From Cellulomonas sp. 73-92 (GTDB taxonomy: Bacteria; Actinomycetota; Actinomycetes; Actinomycetales; Cellulomonadaceae), in contig NZ_MKTH01000018.1 in assembly GCF_001898175.1 (NCBI RefSeq), positions 127,542-191,541 of the forward strand: a stretch of DNA of 64,000 nt. The letters are read 5' to 3'. The notes under the pieces were generated by a model. It searched no databases. It was not told the DNA's origin and saw only the letters and a program-made list of their open reading frames with translations. Each line of letters opens with the position of its first letter. Position 1 is the stretch's first letter. Shown piece by piece: positions 18,216 through 28,190 of the stretch. Made by a program: the position numbers and the translations under genes.

Positions 18216-18253
18216 GTCCGCATCCTGGCAGCGGACGGCCGTCCCGCCGAACG

Positions 18254-18769
18254 TCAGGGCTTCGGGTACAGGACCTTGAACCGCTCGCACACCACCGGCG
18301 ACTCCTCGGAGAAGACGAACCCGTCGGGCACGGTCCGGCGGAAGTAGCGCTCGTGATCGGCACGCCACGTCGCCAGCGTTCGGTCACCCTCGCCCTCGAG
18401 CCGCGCGTGCTCGGCGGTGACGGCCGCGAACGGCACGATGTCGACCCTCGTCGTGCGGAGCAGCGCGCGCGGAGCGCCCGCGCCGTCCAGGACGATCGAC
18501 AGGTCCCCGACCCGCGGGATGGGCTCGCCGGCCGCCTCGTAGCTGCGCGCGAGGTCCGCGGTGGCGGTCTTCGCACCCGAGAGCACGAGCGCGAGCAGCT
18601 CGTCGGCCAGCTCGGGGCTGTCGCCGAAGGCCCACGCCGGCGGCGGCACCGTCGCGGCCGGGGTCTCACCCAGCACACCGCCGAGGGTGGACAGCCGTGC
18701 ACGCCCCCGGACCAGCTGCCAGAAGTCGTCGATCGCCTTGGCGGCCTCGTCGTCGGTCACGGCGCCCAT
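18254..18769 (-). CDS. ASCH-domain protein
   Basis: This 171-residue protein contains the ASCH core: FGDSPELADELLALVLSGAKTATADL, then PRVGDLSIVLDGAGAPRALLRTTRV and WRADHERYFRRT. ASCH domains are PUA-like beta barrels thought to bind RNA or act on modified nucleosides. The role of this one is unknown. It ends 38 bases before the LLM gene start and may be cotranscribed with it. Confidence 0.88.
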   Translation of the reverse strand: MGAVTDDEAAKAIDDFWQLVRGRARLSTLGGVLGETPAATVPPPAWAFGDSPELADELLALVLSGAKTATADLARSYEAAGEPIPRVGDLSIVLDGAGAPRALLRTTRVDIVPFAAVTAEHARLEGEGDRTLATWRADHERYFRRTVPDGFVFSEESPVVCERFKVLYPKP

Positions 18770-18855
18770 CCTGCCCGGCGGTGTCCGCCTGGTGTGCGCC
18801 CAGCGGGCGGCCGCTCGCGAGGAGGACCGCCTCCGGCGCGCCGTATCGTCGTGCC

Positions 18856-19527
18856 GTGCCCGGCCACGACCTGTCCGACGAGCCCGACGCGACCCGCGCG
18901 TCCGACCGGCCCGCCGCGCCCCCGGCGACGGCTCCGGCCGTCGCGCCCTTCCGGCGCGCCGTGCTGATCGTCGCGCTCCTGAACCTCGCCTACTTCGTCG
19001 TCGAGTTCGTCGTCGCGCTGCTCATCGGCTCGGTGTCGCTCTTCGCCGACGGCGTCGACTTCCTCGAGGACGCCGCGATCAACCTGCTCGTGTTCGTCGC
19101 CGCCGCCTGGGCGCCGCGCGCCCGCGCGCTCGTCGGCCGCGGGCTGGCCCTGGTCATCCTCGTGCCGGCGGTCGCGGCCCTCGTCGCAGCCGTGGTGAAG
19201 ATCCTCGACCCGGTGCCGCCGGACTTCGCGCCCCTGTCGGTCACGGCCGTCGGGGCGCTGGTGGTCAACATCGTGTGCGCGCTGATCCTCGTGCGGCACC
19301 GGAACCATCCCGGCAGCCTGGCCCGCGGTGCCTGGCTCGCGGCGCGCAACGACTCCTTCGCCAACCTCGGCATCCTCGCCGCAGGCCTGCTCTCGATCCC
19401 GCTGCGCTCGGGTTGGCCGGACATCGTCGTCGGCATCGCCATCGGCCTCCTCAACGCCGGAGCGGCGCGCGAGGTGTGGCAGGAGGCCTCGGAGGAGCAC
19501 CTCGGCGTGCTCGACGCCGAGGCCTGA
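18856..19527 (+). CDS. Cation diffusion facilitator-like membrane protein with divergent metal site
   Basis: This 223-residue protein starts at the GTG at 18,856. A disordered N-terminus (about 40 residues) precedes about six membrane spans. Span 2 carries FADGVDFLEDAAINL, where CDF proteins have His/Asp-x3-Asp, and span 5 carries ARNDSFANLGILAAG, the equivalent of the second site. Asp replaces the usual His in span 2, and the span-5 His is absent. The family fold seems clear, but Zn/Fe transport should not be assumed. The CDF cytoplasmic C-terminal domain is missing, so the protein is short for the family. Confidence 0.75.
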   Translation: MPGHDLSDEPDATRASDRPAAPPATAPAVAPFRRAVLIVALLNLAYFVVEFVVALLIGSVSLFADGVDFLEDAAINLLVFVAAAWAPRARALVGRGLALVILVPAVAALVAAVVKILDPVPPDFAPLSVTAVGALVVNIVCALILVRHRNHPGSLARGAWLAARNDSFANLGILAAGLLSIPLRSGWPDIVVGIAIGLLNAGAAREVWQEASEEHLGVLDAEA

Positions 19528-19605
19528 CGCCTCGACGCGCGGGGCCTGCCCTCAGCACCTACCTTGGCGACGTCCAGCAAGTACCTCTCCAAGGAGATGC
19601 GTGAG

Positions 19606-20445
19606 ATGAACCTCCGTGCACACCGCTGGTCCCGCCGCTCCACCATCGTGGCGGCCATCGTCGCGGCCACCGTGGTCGGCGGGGGCGTCGCCTACGCCGC
19701 GACCGCCCAGCCGGCCATCCACACATGGACGCCGAAGAGCGCCGACCAGGTGACGAACCTGGACGTGCTTCGCCAGCAGATCCGCAACTACTACGGCGAC
19801 CCGCTGGGGACCGGCACGTTCGCCGCCAACGGCAACTACGCCAAGGAGGCCACGAAGGTCGCGCACGAGGGAGCGCGCTGGCTCAAGGCCAAGGAGCCGA
19901 CCGGCCACCAGAAGAAGGCGATCGTCCTCGACGTCGACGACACCACGCTCACCACCTGGAACTACGAGCTCGTGAGCAACTGGGCGTACAACCCGACGAC
20001 GAACGCGACCTACGTCAACGGCCAGCTGTTCCCCGCGACCCCCGGCATGGTCGACATGGTCACCCAGGCCGCGCACGAGGGCTACGCGATCTTCTGGATC
20101 ACCGGCAGGCCGGTGACGCAGGCGGCCGCGACGCTCGGCAACCTCGGCGCGGACGGGATCGGCGTCGACGCCGGCTACCCCGCCCCGACGACGCTGCCCG
20201 ACGGCAGCAGCGGCCTGTTCACCAAGCCGGCCGTCGCCAACTACCCCGACTACCTCAAGGCCGCGTGCGCCAACGACCCGAACGGCGCGTGCACGACGAT
20301 CCACTACAAGTCGGCCACCCGGGCGTACATCGAGTCGCTGGGGTACGACATCGTCGCCAGCTTCGGCGACCAGTACAGCGACCTGACCGGCGGGTTCGCG
20401 GACCGCACCTTCAAGATGCCGAACCCGAACTACTACCTGCCGTAA
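19606..20445 (+). CDS. Secreted HAD-superfamily acid phosphatase (class B-like)
   Basis: This 279-residue protein has an N-terminal signal segment (STIVAAIVAATVVGGGVAYAATA). HAD motif I follows as IVLDVDDTTL (nucleophile Asp near residue 107), then motif II WITGRP and a late FGDQYSDLTGG matching motif IV. The ATG at 19,606 is preferred because AAGGAG lies nine bases upstream; the ATG at 19,597 directly abuts that site. It is probably an exported or surface phosphatase hydrolysing phosphomonoesters. It belongs to the acid phosphatase HAD subfamily (PF03767). Confidence 0.87.
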   Translation: MNLRAHRWSRRSTIVAAIVAATVVGGGVAYAATAQPAIHTWTPKSADQVTNLDVLRQQIRNYYGDPLGTGTFAANGNYAKEATKVAHEGARWLKAKEPTGHQKKAIVLDVDDTTLTTWNYELVSNWAYNPTTNATYVNGQLFPATPGMVDMVTQAAHEGYAIFWITGRPVTQAAATLGNLGADGIGVDAGYPAPTTLPDGSSGLFTKPAVANYPDYLKAACANDPNGACTTIHYKSATRAYIESLGYDIVASFGDQYSDLTGGFADRTFKMPNPNYYLP

Positions 20446-20454
20446 GGCGAACGA

Positions 20455-20494
20455 CGAGGCCCGCCCCGGCGCGGTGGCGACGGGGCGGGCCTCG
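20455..20494 (+). terminator. Strong hairpin terminator after the HAD phosphatase
   Basis: CGAGGCCCGCCCCG (20,455-20,468) pairs exactly with CGGGGCGGGCCTCG (20,481-20,494) around a 12-base loop, ten bases after the stop codon. No T run follows, as usual for high-GC genomes. Confidence 0.75.
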
Positions 20495-20607
20495 CCTCGT
20501 ATGCGCCTCGCACGCTCGTCCAGGCAGCCCGACGACCGGTCGCCGTCCTCGGCGGCACGGCCGAAGATGGGCGCGACCGTTGCCGCGCCACGACCCGAGG
20601 TGGGGAC

Positions 20608-21417
20608 ATGATCGCCAGCGCCGACCGCATCACCGAGTTCCGCCGGCTGCACGAGTCCGGGTGCTTCGTCATGCCGAACCCCTGGGACGTCGGCAGCGCG
20701 CGGGCGCTCGCGGGCATGGGTTTCAAGGCCCTCGCGACGACGAGCGCGGGCTTCGCCTGGAGCATCGGCCAGCCCGACAACACGGTGGACCTCGAGACCA
20801 CCCTCGAGCACCTGCGCGTCATGGCCGCCGCGGTCGACGTGCCCCTCAACGCCGACTTCCAGGGCGGCTACGCCACGGCGTCCGACGAGGTCGCCGTGCA
20901 CGTCGGCTGGGCCGTGCGCACCGGGGTCGCCGGGCTGTCGATCGAGGACTACTCCGGCGACCCCGCCGAGCCGCTGCTCGGGCTGGACCTGGCCGTCGAC
21001 CGCGTGCGGGCCGCCCGGGCCGCGATCGACGAGAGCGGCACCGGAGTCGTGCTGACCGCCCGCTCGGAGGGGTTCGTCTGGGGCCTCCCGGACCTGGACG
21101 AGACCGTGCGTCGCCTCGCCGCCTACGCGCAGGCCGGGGCCGACTGCCTGTACGCACCCTTCCTCACGTCGATCGACCAGGCGGCCGAGATCGTCGCCGC
21201 GGTGGCCCCCAAGCCCGTGAACCTGCTGATCAACAGCCCCTTCGCCACCGTGGCCCAGGCCGCGGCCGTCGGCGTGCGGCGGATCAGCGTCGGCGGCCAG
21301 CTCGCCAAGACCGCCTGGCGCGGCTTCCTCGCCGCGGCGCACGAGATCGCCGACGACGGCACGTTCTCCCAGCTCGCCGGCCTGCCGGACCTCAACGCCC
21401 TGCTCGAGCCTCGCTGA
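20608..21417 (+). CDS. Isocitrate lyase / PEP mutase family protein
   Basis: This 269-residue TIM-barrel enzyme has [29 protein letters not shown] near the N-terminus, [11 protein letters not shown] for the metal-binding Asp, and [13 protein letters not shown]. These are the signatures of the PEP mutase / isocitrate lyase superfamily. The isocitrate lyase KKCGH catalytic loop is absent, so a carboxyvinyl-carboxyphosphonate mutase- or oxaloacetase-like activity is more likely. The substrate is not predictable. Its last 26 bases overlap the convergent P-type ATPase gene. Confidence 0.88.
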   Translation: MIASADRITEFRRLHESGCFVMPNPWDVGSARALAGMGFKALATTSAGFAWSIGQPDNTVDLETTLEHLRVMAAAVDVPLNADFQGGYATASDEVAVHVGWAVRTGVAGLSIEDYSGDPAEPLLGLDLAVDRVRAARAAIDESGTGVVLTARSEGFVWGLPDLDETVRRLAAYAQAGADCLYAPFLTSIDQAAEIVAAVAPKPVNLLINSPFATVAQAAAVGVRRISVGGQLAKTAWRGFLAAAHEIADDGTFSQLAGLPDLNALLEPR

Positions 21418-23794
21418 GCGCGGGCCGGCGAGGCCTCAGCGAGCGGCCGCTGAGGTACCAGGCGATCTCCACCAGGACGATGCCGGCCGCGGCGCACACC
21501 GCGGCGACCACCAGGTGGTGGCCGTTGCCGGGATCGAGCAGGAACAGCCGCTGGGTGAGCGGCAGGACGAACATCAGCGCCGACGCCGCCGCCATGACGA
21601 CGACGAGCGCGACCTTCCACGGCGCGAACGGCCGCGCGACGAGCGCCAGCACCCACAGCGCGATCGCGGTCAGCGTGATCAGCGCCGCCGTGCTGGCCTG
21701 CGTCCGGGCGACCTGGTCGGCCCCCGCCCCCGGGTACGTCAGCACGTAGGAGACCAGGCACGCCACCGCGACGATGACGCCGGCGGGGATCGCGGTGCGC
21801 ATGACGCGGGCGACGAACCCCGGCCGGGCGCGTTCGTTGTTCGGCGCCAGCGACAGGACGAAGGCCGGCACGCCGATGGTGAACCACCCGGTGATGGTCA
21901 CGTGCCGCGGGTAGAACGGGTACGGCAGCGCGTCGAACCCGATGAGCCCGGGGATGCCGACCATGAGGGCCAGCAGCACCGAGTAGACGGTCTTGGTGAG
22001 GAACAGCGTCGAGACGCGCTCGATGTTGCCGATCACCCGCCGCCCCTCGGCGACGACGTAGGGCAGCGTGGCGAACTTGTTGTCGAGCAGCACGATCTGC
22101 GCCACGGCACGGGTCGCGGGGCTGCCCGCGCCCATGGCCACGCCGATGTCGGCGTCCTTGAGGGCCAGCACGTCGTTGACGCCGTCGCCCGTCATCGCCA
22201 CGGTGTGGCCCGCCGACTGCAGGGCCCCGACCATCGCGCGCTTCTGGTCCGGCGTCACGCGGCCGAAGATCGTGGAGCGCTCGAGCTCGCCGGCGAGGGC
22301 CGCCTGCTCGTCGGGCAGCGTGCGCGCGTCGACCGGCTCGGCCGCCCCGGGCAGCCCGAGCGACGCGGCGACCGCGCCCACGGAGGTGGCGCTGTCGCCG
22401 CTGATCACCTTGACCGCGACGCGCTGCGCGGCGAAGTAGTCGAGCGTGTCGCGGGCGTCCGGCCGCACCTTCTGGTCGAGCACGACCAGCGCGACGGGGT
22501 CAACCGCGCCGGGGGCGTCCGGCCCGTCCAGCGGCCGCTCGGCGCGGCCGAGGAGCAGCACCCGCAGCCCGCGGGCGGCCAGCGCCTCGGCCTCGCCGCG
22601 CCGCTCGTCGTCCGCGGGCAGCAGCACGTCCGGCGCGCCGAGCACCCAGCGCCCCTGCCCGTCGAACTCGGCGCCGCTCCACTTGCGCGCCGAGGAGAAC
22701 GCCGCCGTCGACGTGACCGGCCAGCCCGGGTCGTCCGGGAAGGCCTCCGCGATCGCCTGGAGGCTGGCGTTCGGCCGGGGGTCGGCCGCGGCCAGCGCCG
22801 CCAGCGCCGTCCCGGGCAGGCCGGCCGCGACCCCGCCGAGCGGGCGCACCTCCCCCAGCCGCATCGCGTTCTCGGTGAGCGTGCCGGTCTTGTCGGCGCA
22901 GACGACGTCGACCCGGGCCAGGCCCTCGATCGCGGGCAGCTCGTTGACCAGGCACTGCCGCCGGCCGAGGCGGACCACGCCGACGGCGAACGCGATCGAC
23001 GTCATGAGCACCAGACCCTCGGGCACCATCGGGACCAGGGCGGCCACCATCCCGCGCAGCGCCTCGGACAGCGGCTGGGACCCCGAGAGCTGGTTGTAGA
23101 TCGACAGCACCCCGGCCGGCACCAGCAGCCACGTGATGAGGGTGAGGATCCGGTTGATGCCGTTGCGCAGGTCGGACTTCACGAGCGTGAAGCGGCTCGC
23201 CTCGTCGGCCAGCCGGGCGGCGTACGCCTCGCGGCCCACCTTCGTCGCGCGGTAGGCACCGTTCCCGGCGACGACGAAGCTGCCGGACATCACCGGGTCG
23301 CCCGGCTGCTTGTGCAGCGCGTCCGCCTCGCCGGTGAGCAGCGACTCGTCGACCTCGAGCCCCTGGGCGTCGACGACCTCGCCGTCGACGATGAGCTGGT
23401 CGCCGGCGCCGACCTCGATGACGTCGTCGGCCACCACCTCGCCGGGCGTCAGCTCGACGACGGCGCCGTCGCGGCGCACCCGGGGCCGGGCCTGCCCGAC
23501 GATCGTCAGCCGGTCCAGGGTCCGCTTCGCCCGCAGCTCCTGGATCATCCCGACCACGGAGTTGGCGACGATCATCCCGCCGAACAGGCCGTCCAAGAAG
23601 TAGCCCGTCGACATGACGATCGCGAAGAGCACGGCCAGGATCGCGTTGATCCGCGTGAAGACGTTGGCCCGGACGATCTCCCAGACGCTGCGGCTCGCGC
23701 GCACCGGCATGTCGTTCACGCGGCCGGCGGCCACCCGCTCCGCGACCTGCGCGGAGGTCAGCCCGCGCGCCGCCACGACCTCGTCCGTCACCAT
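21392..23794 (-). CDS. HAD-IC family P-type cation-translocating ATPase
   Basis: This 800-residue P-type ATPase carries, in order, actuator loop SLLTGEAD, phosphorylation motif [10 protein letters not shown] (Asp about residue 300), nucleotide-domain segments, and hinge [23 protein letters not shown]-terminal set of membrane helices follows. The membrane motif around [19 protein letters not shown] (PEGL) resembles P2/P3-like cation pumps rather than CPx heavy-metal pumps, and no Cys-rich N-terminal metal domain is present. It probably moves Ca2+, Mg2+ or a monovalent cation; the ion is uncertain. Confidence 0.9.
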   Translation of the reverse strand: MVTDEVVAARGLTSAQVAERVAAGRVNDMPVRASRSVWEIVRANVFTRINAILAVLFAIVMSTGYFLDGLFGGMIVANSVVGMIQELRAKRTLDRLTIVGQARPRVRRDGAVVELTPGEVVADDVIEVGAGDQLIVDGEVVDAQGLEVDESLLTGEADALHKQPGDPVMSGSFVVAGNGAYRATKVGREAYAARLADEASRFTLVKSDLRNGINRILTLITWLLVPAGVLSIYNQLSGSQPLSEALRGMVAALVPMVPEGLVLMTSIAFAVGVVRLGRRQCLVNELPAIEGLARVDVVCADKTGTLTENAMRLGEVRPLGGVAAGLPGTALAALAAADPRPNASLQAIAEAFPDDPGWPVTSTAAFSSARKWSGAEFDGQGRWVLGAPDVLLPADDERRGEAEALAARGLRVLLLGRAERPLDGPDAPGAVDPVALVVLDQKVRPDARDTLDYFAAQRVAVKVISGDSATSVGAVAASLGLPGAAEPVDARTLPDEQAALAGELERSTIFGRVTPDQKRAMVGALQSAGHTVAMTGDGVNDVLALKDADIGVAMGAGSPATRAVAQIVLLDNKFATLPYVVAEGRRVIGNIERVSTLFLTKTVYSVLLALMVGIPGLIGFDALPYPFYPRHVTITGWFTIGVPAFVLSLAPNNERARPGFVARVMRTAIPAGVIVAVACLVSYVLTYPGAGADQVARTQASTAALITLTAIALWVLALVARPFAPWKVALVVVMAAASALMFVLPLTQRLFLLDPGNGHHLVVAAVCAAAGIVLVEIAWYLSGRSLRPRRPALSEARAGR

Positions 23795-23821
23795 CGCGCC
23801 GTCGTCCTCCCCCGGTGGGTG

Positions 23822-24784
23822 CTAGGTGCCCCCCAGCGTACGGAGCGGTCGCCGCGGGCCGTCGGGAATCCCGTGCCTCCCGGGTGCCGGTTCCGCACCG
23901 TTCTCCCGAGCCGCGCCGTTCTCCCGGGCCGCGCCGGGCGCCTTCGAGTCGAGCGTCCACCGGATCGTCGCGGTGATCGCCGTCCCGCCCACACGGCGGA
24001 GCGGGTCGAAGGCGGCCGGGGCTCGGACGCCGAGCTCGCGCCGCGCCCACACCGGCAGCAGCGCGAGCGCGCCGGACGCGACCAGCGCATATCCGGGGCG
24101 GGCCACCCAGGGCACGGGCGGCGTGTGGAGCAGGAACGTCGCGACGCCCCGCGCGGCGTCGGTGCTGGCCAGCTCGCCGCGGAAGCCGGCCAGCTGCGCC
24201 CGCAGGCCTGCCACCGTCACCGGCGGGTCCTCGACGCCGAGGGCGCGGGCCACCACGGCGGTCTGCGCCACGTACTCGTCGCAGCCGGCGTCGTCCAGCG
24301 GGTGGCGGCCGAAGCGCTGGTGCGCGAGGAGGAAGCTCTCCGTCTCGCCGAGGTGCACCCAGGACAGCAGGTGAGGGTCGGACGCGGTGTAGCCGGCGCC
24401 GTCGGGCATGGTGCCGTACACCCGCTTGTGCACGGCCTTGACGATGGCCACCGCCCGCTCGCTGGCCTCGGTCGTCCCGAACGTGGTGGCCGCGATGAAC
24501 TCGGCGGTGTTCCGCAGCCGCCCCCACGGATCCATCCGGTAGGCGGAGTGCTCCGCGACCGCGGTCATCACCCGGGGGTGCAACGACTGCAGCAGCAGGG
24601 CACGCACGCCGCCGACGAACATCGAGGCATCCGCGTGGACCCGGCCGATCGGGCTGTCCGGGTCGAACCAGCGGGGACCTGGCGCGAGGTGGATGCGGGC
24701 CCTGGCCTCGTCGGGGTCCGGGCCGGCGACGCGGCGCAGCAGGGCGTCGGCGAGGGCGAGGCGCACGCGCGGGACGGGACTCAC
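23822..24784 (-). CDS. Oxygenase MpaB family protein (DUF2236)
   Basis: This 320-residue protein, GTG start at 24,784, carries conserved DUF2236/MpaB segments: ADASMFVGGVRALLLQSLHPRVMTAVAEHS, then DPWGRLRNTAEFIAATTFG and HLLSWVHLGETESFLLAHQRFG. The scattered His residues suit the haem-like cofactor site proposed for the latex-clearing-protein/MpaB family. The C-terminal 40 residues are low-complexity, with a duplicated AARENGA heptad. It ends 27 bases before the P-type ATPase start on the same strand. Substrate unknown. Confidence 0.85.
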   Translation of the reverse strand: MSPVPRVRLALADALLRRVAGPDPDEARARIHLAPGPRWFDPDSPIGRVHADASMFVGGVRALLLQSLHPRVMTAVAEHSAYRMDPWGRLRNTAEFIAATTFGTTEASERAVAIVKAVHKRVYGTMPDGAGYTASDPHLLSWVHLGETESFLLAHQRFGRHPLDDAGCDEYVAQTAVVARALGVEDPPVTVAGLRAQLAGFRGELASTDAARGVATFLLHTPPVPWVARPGYALVASGALALLPVWARRELGVRAPAAFDPLRRVGGTAITATIRWTLDSKAPGAARENGAARENGAEPAPGRHGIPDGPRRPLRTLGGT

Positions 24785-24925
24785 CCCCTGATCGTCACAC
24801 GCGCCACGCCGGGTGCCGTCGCCCGCTCCATGAGAGAAATGTCGGTGACGATGTCGGATCGGCGTGAGGCCGTTCGTTGCACGGGTGAGAGGCGGCCACC
24901 GGGGCCGCCCGAGCGAGGAGTCGAG

Positions 24926-25285
24926 ATGGCGCGCTACCTGATCTCCTTCGACCGCGGGTGGATGCAGTTCCCGCAGGAGGACCTGGCGGCCGTGGCCGCC
25001 GCTGCCCACGCGGTGGTCCAGGAGGCCGGAGAGGCCGGGGTGCTCGTGTTCACCGGCGGCATCGCGGACGACGAGCCGACGACGCTGGTCGGTGTCGACG
25101 GCACGGTCACCGACGGGCCCTACCCGGAGACGAAGGAGATGGTCGGCGGCTTCATCGTCGTCGACGTGCCCACGCGGGCGGACGCCGTGGCGTGGGCGGC
25201 CAAGACCGCGGTCGCCTGCCGGTGCGCGCAGGAGGTCCGCGAGTTCCTGCCCGACCCCATCGTCGACGCGCTGCTGGCGCGCTGA
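24926..25285 (+). CDS. YCII-related DGPF protein 1 of the second ECF42 module
   Basis: This 119-residue protein (MARYLISFDRGWMQ...) contains VTDGPYPETKEMVGGFIVVDV, a DGPF-type motif with Tyr in place of Phe. The start has a GAGGAG site just upstream. It is followed after 36 bases by a second DGPF gene and then a sigma factor, the same gene set as at 8,724-10,710 but with the opposite strand and a different family branch. Confidence 0.88.
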   Translation: MARYLISFDRGWMQFPQEDLAAVAAAAHAVVQEAGEAGVLVFTGGIADDEPTTLVGVDGTVTDGPYPETKEMVGGFIVVDVPTRADAVAWAAKTAVACRCAQEVREFLPDPIVDALLAR

Positions 25286-25321
25286 CCGACGACCTCGCTC
25301 AACGACGAAGGAGGACCAGAG

Positions 25322-25708
25322 ATGCCCAGGTACCTGATGTCCGTGTACGGACCGGCCGTGCGCAACCAGTTCGGCGACTACCCCGACAAGGAGTCGATGC
25401 TCCAGGCGTTCAAGGACACCGGAGCCTTCAACGACAAGCTCGTCGCCGACGGCTACTTCGTCTTCGCCGACGGGCTGGAGCAGGTCAGCACCGCGACCGT
25501 CGTCGACGGCCGGGGGGCCGAGCCCGTGCTCACCGACGGGCCCTACCTGGAGGCCAAGGAGCACCTCGGCGGCTTCTGGGTGATCGACGCGCCGGACCTC
25601 GACGTGGCGCTGCGGCTCGCCGCCGAGGGCTCGAAGGCCTGCCGCGGGAAGGTCGAGGTCCGGCCCTTCCAGACCGAGGAGTCCTTCAAGGCGCTGCTCG
25701 AGTCGTGA
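25322..25708 (+). CDS. YCII-related DGPF protein 2 of the second ECF42 module
   Basis: This 128-residue DGPF protein begins MPRYLMSVYGPAVRNQFGDYP and contains LTDGPYLEAKEHLGGFWVIDAP at about residues 63-84. AAGGAGG lies a proper distance before its ATG. Its TGA overlaps the GTG of the sigma-factor gene (GTGA), giving translational coupling. Confidence 0.9.
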   Translation: MPRYLMSVYGPAVRNQFGDYPDKESMLQAFKDTGAFNDKLVADGYFVFADGLEQVSTATVVDGRGAEPVLTDGPYLEAKEHLGGFWVIDAPDLDVALRLAAEGSKACRGKVEVRPFQTEESFKALLES

Positions 25709-26952
25709 CGGAGCTCGTCGACGAGGCGATCACCCGGGCCCACCGATCGGAGTGGGCCCGGGTGGTCGCCTCCCTGGCCAGGCGCTTCGGCGACCTCGAC
25801 GTCGCCGAGGAGGCGGCCGCGGAGGCGTTCGCCACCGCGGTCGAGCGCTGGCCGCGCGACGGCGTCCCGCCCAACCCCGGCGCCTGGCTGACGACGACCG
25901 GGGCCCGCAAGGCGATCGACCGCCTCCGCCGCGAGTCGCACCGCGACGAGAAGCACCAGGAGGCCGCGTTGCTGTACGACGAACCTCCCGAACCGCTCGG
26001 AGCCGTCGACGACGACCGCCTGCGGCTGGTGTTCACGTGCTGCCACCCCGCGCTCTCGTCGGACGCCCGGGTGGCGCTGACCCTGCGGATGGTGGGCGGG
26101 CTGACCGTCCCGGAGATCGCCCGTGCCTTCCTGGTGCAGGAGGTGGCGATGGGCCAGCGCATCACCCGCGCCAAGGCCAAGATCAAGGCCGCGCACATCC
26201 CCTACCGGGTCCCCCTCACCGAGGACCTGCCGGGCCGGCTCGACGCGGTGCTGACCGTGCTGTTCCTCGTGTTCAACGAGGGGTACCTCGCCACCGGTGC
26301 GGGGACCGACCCGGTCCGCGCCGACCTCACCGCCGAGGCGATCCGCCTGGCCCGCCTGGTGCACGAGCTCATGCCCGACGACGGCGAGGTCACCGGGCTG
26401 CTCGCCCTCATGCTCCTGACGGAGGCCCGCCGCGCCGCCCGCGTCTCGGCGACGGGCGAGCTGATCACGCTCGACGAGCAGGACCGCGGCGCCTGGGACC
26501 GCGCCCTGATCGAGGAGGGTCACGCCCTGGTCCGGTCCCGGCTGGCCGCCGTGGCCGCGGGCGGCCCGCCGCCCGGCCGCTACCAGCTCCTCGCCGCGGT
26601 CAACGCCGTCCACACCGACGGCCGCGACGCGCGGGACACGGACTGGTCGCAGGTCGTGGCCCTCTACGACCGGCTGGTCCGCCTGGACCCCTCCCCCGTG
26701 GTCGCCCTCAACCGCGCGGTCGCCGTCGCGGAGGTCGACGGGCCCGACGTCGCGCTCGCCCTGATCGACCGCCTGCCGCTGGACGGCTACCACGCCTTCC
26801 ACGCCGCCCGCGCCGACCTGCTGCGCCGCCTGGGCCGCAGCGGGGAGGCGCGGCTCGCCTACGACCGGGCCGTCGCCCTGGCCGGCAACACGGCCGAGGC
26901 GGCCTACCTCAGCCGCCGCCGCGGCCAGCTCAGGTCGGCGGGCGGCACGTAG
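25705..26952 (+). CDS. RNA polymerase ECF sigma factor, ECF42-like (second copy)
   Basis: This 415-residue protein has region 2 (DLDVAEEAAAEAFATAVERWPRDG), region 4 (LTLRMVGGLTVPEIARAFLVQEVAMGQRI) and a long TPR-like extension (DRGAWDRALIEEGHALV, VVALNRAVAVAEVDGPDVAL). The GTG start overlaps the preceding DGPF stop. The last 23 bases overlap the convergent glycosyltransferase. It shares architecture but not close sequence identity with the sigma factor at 8,724-10,016, so it is a paralogue rather than a recent duplicate. Confidence 0.9.
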   Translation: MTELVDEAITRAHRSEWARVVASLARRFGDLDVAEEAAAEAFATAVERWPRDGVPPNPGAWLTTTGARKAIDRLRRESHRDEKHQEAALLYDEPPEPLGAVDDDRLRLVFTCCHPALSSDARVALTLRMVGGLTVPEIARAFLVQEVAMGQRITRAKAKIKAAHIPYRVPLTEDLPGRLDAVLTVLFLVFNEGYLATGAGTDPVRADLTAEAIRLARLVHELMPDDGEVTGLLALMLLTEARRAARVSATGELITLDEQDRGAWDRALIEEGHALVRSRLAAVAAGGPPPGRYQLLAAVNAVHTDGRDARDTDWSQVVALYDRLVRLDPSPVVALNRAVAVAEVDGPDVALALIDRLPLDGYHAFHAARADLLRRLGRSGEARLAYDRAVALAGNTAEAAYLSRRRGQLRSAGGT

Positions 26953-27970
26953 CGGCGGCACGGCGCGCGCCATCGGCCTCGACGATGCGGCGGAAGAGGC
27001 GTTCGTAGTCGTCGACCATGCGGTCGGAGGAGAAGCGGGCGAGCGCGTCGGCGCGGCACGCGGCCCGGTCCAGGTCGGCCGCGGCCGCGACAGCGGTGAC
27101 GGCGGCGGTCGAGCTGTCGACCAGGAAGCCCGAGACGCCGGGGCGGACGATCTCCGGCATCGAGCCACGGGGAAAGGCCACGACCGGTGTGCCGGTGGCC
27201 ATCGCCTCCACCACCGACAGCCCGAAGGGCTCGTCGAACGCGATGAGGTGAAGGAGCGCCCGCGCGCCGCCCAGGAGCCTGTCGCGCTCGTCGGGTCCGA
27301 CGGGCCCGACGTAGGCGACGGACCCGCCGTCGAGGTGCGGCTCGACCTCGCGTCGGTAGTACTCGGCGTCCTGGATCACGCCCGCGATGACCAGCGGGAG
27401 GCCCGCGCGTCGCGCGACCTCGATCGCCCACGCGGTGCCCTTGTCGGGGTGGATGCGGCCCAGGAACAGCAGGTAGCCGCCGTCGCCGGAGCCGAGGTGG
27501 AACGCGGTGGTGTCGATGCCGTGGTGGATCGTCGCGGCGTACGTGAGGTCGGCACGGCGGTCGGCCTCGCTGATCGCGACGTAGTGCGCGACGTCGTCGT
27601 AGGCGCGGTAGACGGGCACGATGCGTTCCGACGAGAACCCGTGGATCGTGGTGACCACGGGCGTGGACGTCAGCCGACAGAACACGAGCGGCAGGAAGTC
27701 GAACTGGTTGCTGATGACGTCGAACTCGTCGGCACGCTCGAACACCGCGGCGATGTGCAGGGCCTCGGAGACCTTGGCGTCGACCGAGGGGTCCTCCTCG
27801 TAGCCCGCGGGGGCCTCGGCGTGGAGCCGGCCGGACGTGACGGAGTCGGCGGTGGCGAAGAGGGTGACGTCGTGACCCCGGGCGACGAGCCCCTCCGCGA
27901 TCGTGGCGGCGACCTGCTCCCACGGCCCGTAGGACCGCGGCGGGACGCGGTGGGCGATCGAGGCGAGCAC
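26930..27970 (-). CDS. Glycosyltransferase family 4 protein
   Basis: This is a GT-B fold enzyme of about 346 residues. The N-terminal domain has IAHRVPPRSYGPWEQVAATIAEGL. The C-terminal donor-binding half has YLLFLGRIHPDKGTAWAIEVA and the GT4 acidic motif AFDEPFGLSVVEAMATGTPVVAF. The true start is uncertain: GTG 27,970 is the nearest accepted start, but the conserved first strand (RVAVLAS) begins about four residues earlier at a GTC that has GGGGAGG upstream. It is divergent from the glycan operon at 28,191 and probably works with it on a cell-envelope or storage glycan. Confidence 0.85.
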   Translation of the reverse strand: MLASIAHRVPPRSYGPWEQVAATIAEGLVARGHDVTLFATADSVTSGRLHAEAPAGYEEDPSVDAKVSEALHIAAVFERADEFDVISNQFDFLPLVFCRLTSTPVVTTIHGFSSERIVPVYRAYDDVAHYVAISEADRRADLTYAATIHHGIDTTAFHLGSGDGGYLLFLGRIHPDKGTAWAIEVARRAGLPLVIAGVIQDAEYYRREVEPHLDGGSVAYVGPVGPDERDRLLGGARALLHLIAFDEPFGLSVVEAMATGTPVVAFPRGSMPEIVRPGVSGFLVDSSTAAVTAVAAAADLDRAACRADALARFSSDRMVDDYERLFRRIVEADGARRAAATCRPPT

Positions 27971-28190
27971 GGCGACTCTGACGGTGGCCTCCCCGGGTTG
28001 CGCTCGAGCGTACCCCGGGCCGAGGACACATCTGCGGTACGGTGGACGGGCATCATCACACAGGGCCGGACGCCCCTTTTCCCGGCACTGGCCCCGCCGT
28101 CGCGGCGGGACACCCAGGGACGCGGCCTTCTCCCCCTCTCCGTGCAGGGCAGCATCTTCGCTGCGGCAGGCAATGCGGAAGAGGTCCCTC

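Noticed and set aside
21515-25285. 1256-codon plus-strand open frame
   Set aside because: Only the last 119 codons (DGPF protein) are real; the rest is antisense to the P-type ATPase and MpaB-like genes.
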